Part shown: positions 63,318 through 64,000 of the stretch, in pieces
Numbering within the stretch: position 1 is the stretch's first letter
How the letters are laid out: every line of letters begins with the position of its first letter
DNA from: Rhizobacter sp. SG703
Lineage (GTDB): Bacteria > Pseudomonadota > Gammaproteobacteria > Burkholderiales > Burkholderiaceae_C
DNA length: 64,000 nt
Assembly: GCF_012275445.1 (NCBI RefSeq)
Contig: NZ_JAAZQK010000008.1
Coordinates: forward strand, 124,001-188,000
Direction: 5' to 3'
Position numbers and translations under genes: made by a program
Notes under the pieces: generated by a model
The model's input: only the letters and a program-made list of their open reading frames with translations
Database searches by the model: none
Told to the model about the DNA's origin: nothing

Positions 63318-63908
63318 ATGACGACTTCCGAAGACGCCCTGATCCAGATCGCCCGCCGCTACTCGCACATCGGCATGCAGGTGGCGAAGGCCTACCACCA
63401 GCGGCAGGCCGAGCTGGAACTCGACAAGGTGCTGATGCCCGAACGGCTGTCGACGCCTGGCGGCACCCTCACCTCGCTTGCGACGCTCGAAGAATTGCGC
63501 GAGCTGACCGCGACCCACCGGCAGGCGTACCAGAAGCTGATGGTGGCGTTCGCCGGCGAGATGGCCCGGGCGCTCGAGGAACTGCCCGAGGCGGTGCGCG
63601 ACGCCGAGCGCGACCGCATCGTGCCGATGCTCGAATGGCAGTTCAACGCGCAGCGCGAGTTCTATGAAAACCGCGACCGCTGGATCGCCGCGGCGGAGCA
63701 GGTCTGCGAGCTGATCGAAGACCGGCGCGCCAGGCTGACCTTCACCGACGACGGCGTGCTGTTCGAGGCCGACGACGACCTCGACCGTTTCCAGGCGCTG
63801 ATGACGTCGCTCGACGAGATGCAGCAGCGCGAGACCCAACAGCTGGCGCAGCGCATCGAGCGGATGAAGCGCTCGGCGGCGGCACTCGGGATGAGCTTCA
63901 GCGAGTAG
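63318..63908 (+). CDS. Conserved hypothetical helical protein
   Basis: 196 residues, no signal or membrane segment, strongly helical with a coiled-coil-like end (DEMQQRETQQLAQRIERMKRSAAALG). Acidic and rich in Arg, Glu and Gln. The family is not recognised. It starts 15 bases after vapC on the same strand, so it could be a third member of that operon or simply a neighbour. The 92 bases after it, to the window end, show no gene I can support. Confidence 0.7.
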   Translation: MTTSEDALIQIARRYSHIGMQVAKAYHQRQAELELDKVLMPERLSTPGGTLTSLATLEELRELTATHRQAYQKLMVAFAGEMARALEELPEAVRDAERDRIVPMLEWQFNAQREFYENRDRWIAAAEQVCELIEDRRARLTFTDDGVLFEADDDLDRFQALMTSLDEMQQRETQQLAQRIERMKRSAAALGMSFSE

Positions 63909-64000
63909 GAAGAAGTCGCGCTCACGCGCGATGTTCTTTGCAGGGCCATGGCGTCCGGGCGGGCGCCTGACGGCTTACGATGGGCCTCAACTTGTCGAGA

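Overview
The window is a GC-rich bacterial chromosome segment (estimated by eye at about 70% G+C, with codon use to match). The gene content points to a betaproteobacterium of the order Burkholderiales, probably the Rubrivivax/Leptothrix/Piscinibacter side. This is inferred from the gene families present and was not checked by database search. No rRNA, tRNA, insertion sequence, prophage or CRISPR array was seen. Almost all of it is tightly packed protein-coding sequence with many ATGA/GTGA stop-start overlaps.

Layout. 1-7.6 kb: LysR regulator, proC, gdhA; then on the minus strand prfC, a DUF2214 membrane protein, a stand-alone retron-like reverse transcriptase (RT) and ubiA, with the RT stop overlapping the ubiA start. 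7.6-10.6 kb: hipBA toxin-antitoxin pair, an AraC regulator and a divergent small protein. 10.6-16.5 kb: two divergent exported metallo-phosphoesterase-type lipoproteins, then a secreted protein, a cytochrome b and a sulfite-oxidase/MsrP-type molybdoenzyme. 16.5-22.5 kb: an RND efflux operon in the order pump-adaptor-outer membrane factor. 22.7-24.2 kb: a small exported protein, a SUI1/YciH protein and an AhpD-like protein.

24.2-28.9 kb is the most distinctive part. It is an AT-richer island encoding a 62-residue peptide with a colicin-V-type double-glycine leader, a CPBP-type membrane protein, a 37-residue membrane peptide, a HlyD-type adaptor and a C39-peptidase ABC exporter. Together these look like a complete class II microcin-like bacteriocin locus. 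Directly next to it, convergent, is a bufferin-type metallophore cluster (bufA2-bufB-bufC, 28.9-30.8 kb). Two ribosomal-peptide systems therefore lie back to back.

31-44 kb: aromatic aminotransferase, a membrane diguanylate cyclase, glutathione peroxidase, glutaryl-CoA dehydrogenase, 3-hydroxyacyl-CoA dehydrogenase, then a four-gene plus-strand operon (two acyl-CoA ligases, a TctC-type binding protein, a 2-hydroxyacid dehydrogenase) and an outer-membrane barrel followed by a clear terminator. 44.8-49.2 kb: DUF4331 protein, small lipoprotein, TPR-like protein and a HupE/UreJ membrane protein carrying an EF-hand-like loop. 49.2-58.1 kb: an outer-membrane transporter-like protein, a decayed response-regulator receiver, an orphan 304-residue protein, a large MscS channel, AraC, GNAT and a homodimeric 2-oxoacid dehydrogenase E1. 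58.3-64 kb: a class A penicillin-binding protein, a DUF885 metalloprotein, a Phd/VapC pair and a conserved hypothetical protein.

Functions rest on motifs and family recognition by eye. No similarity search was run.
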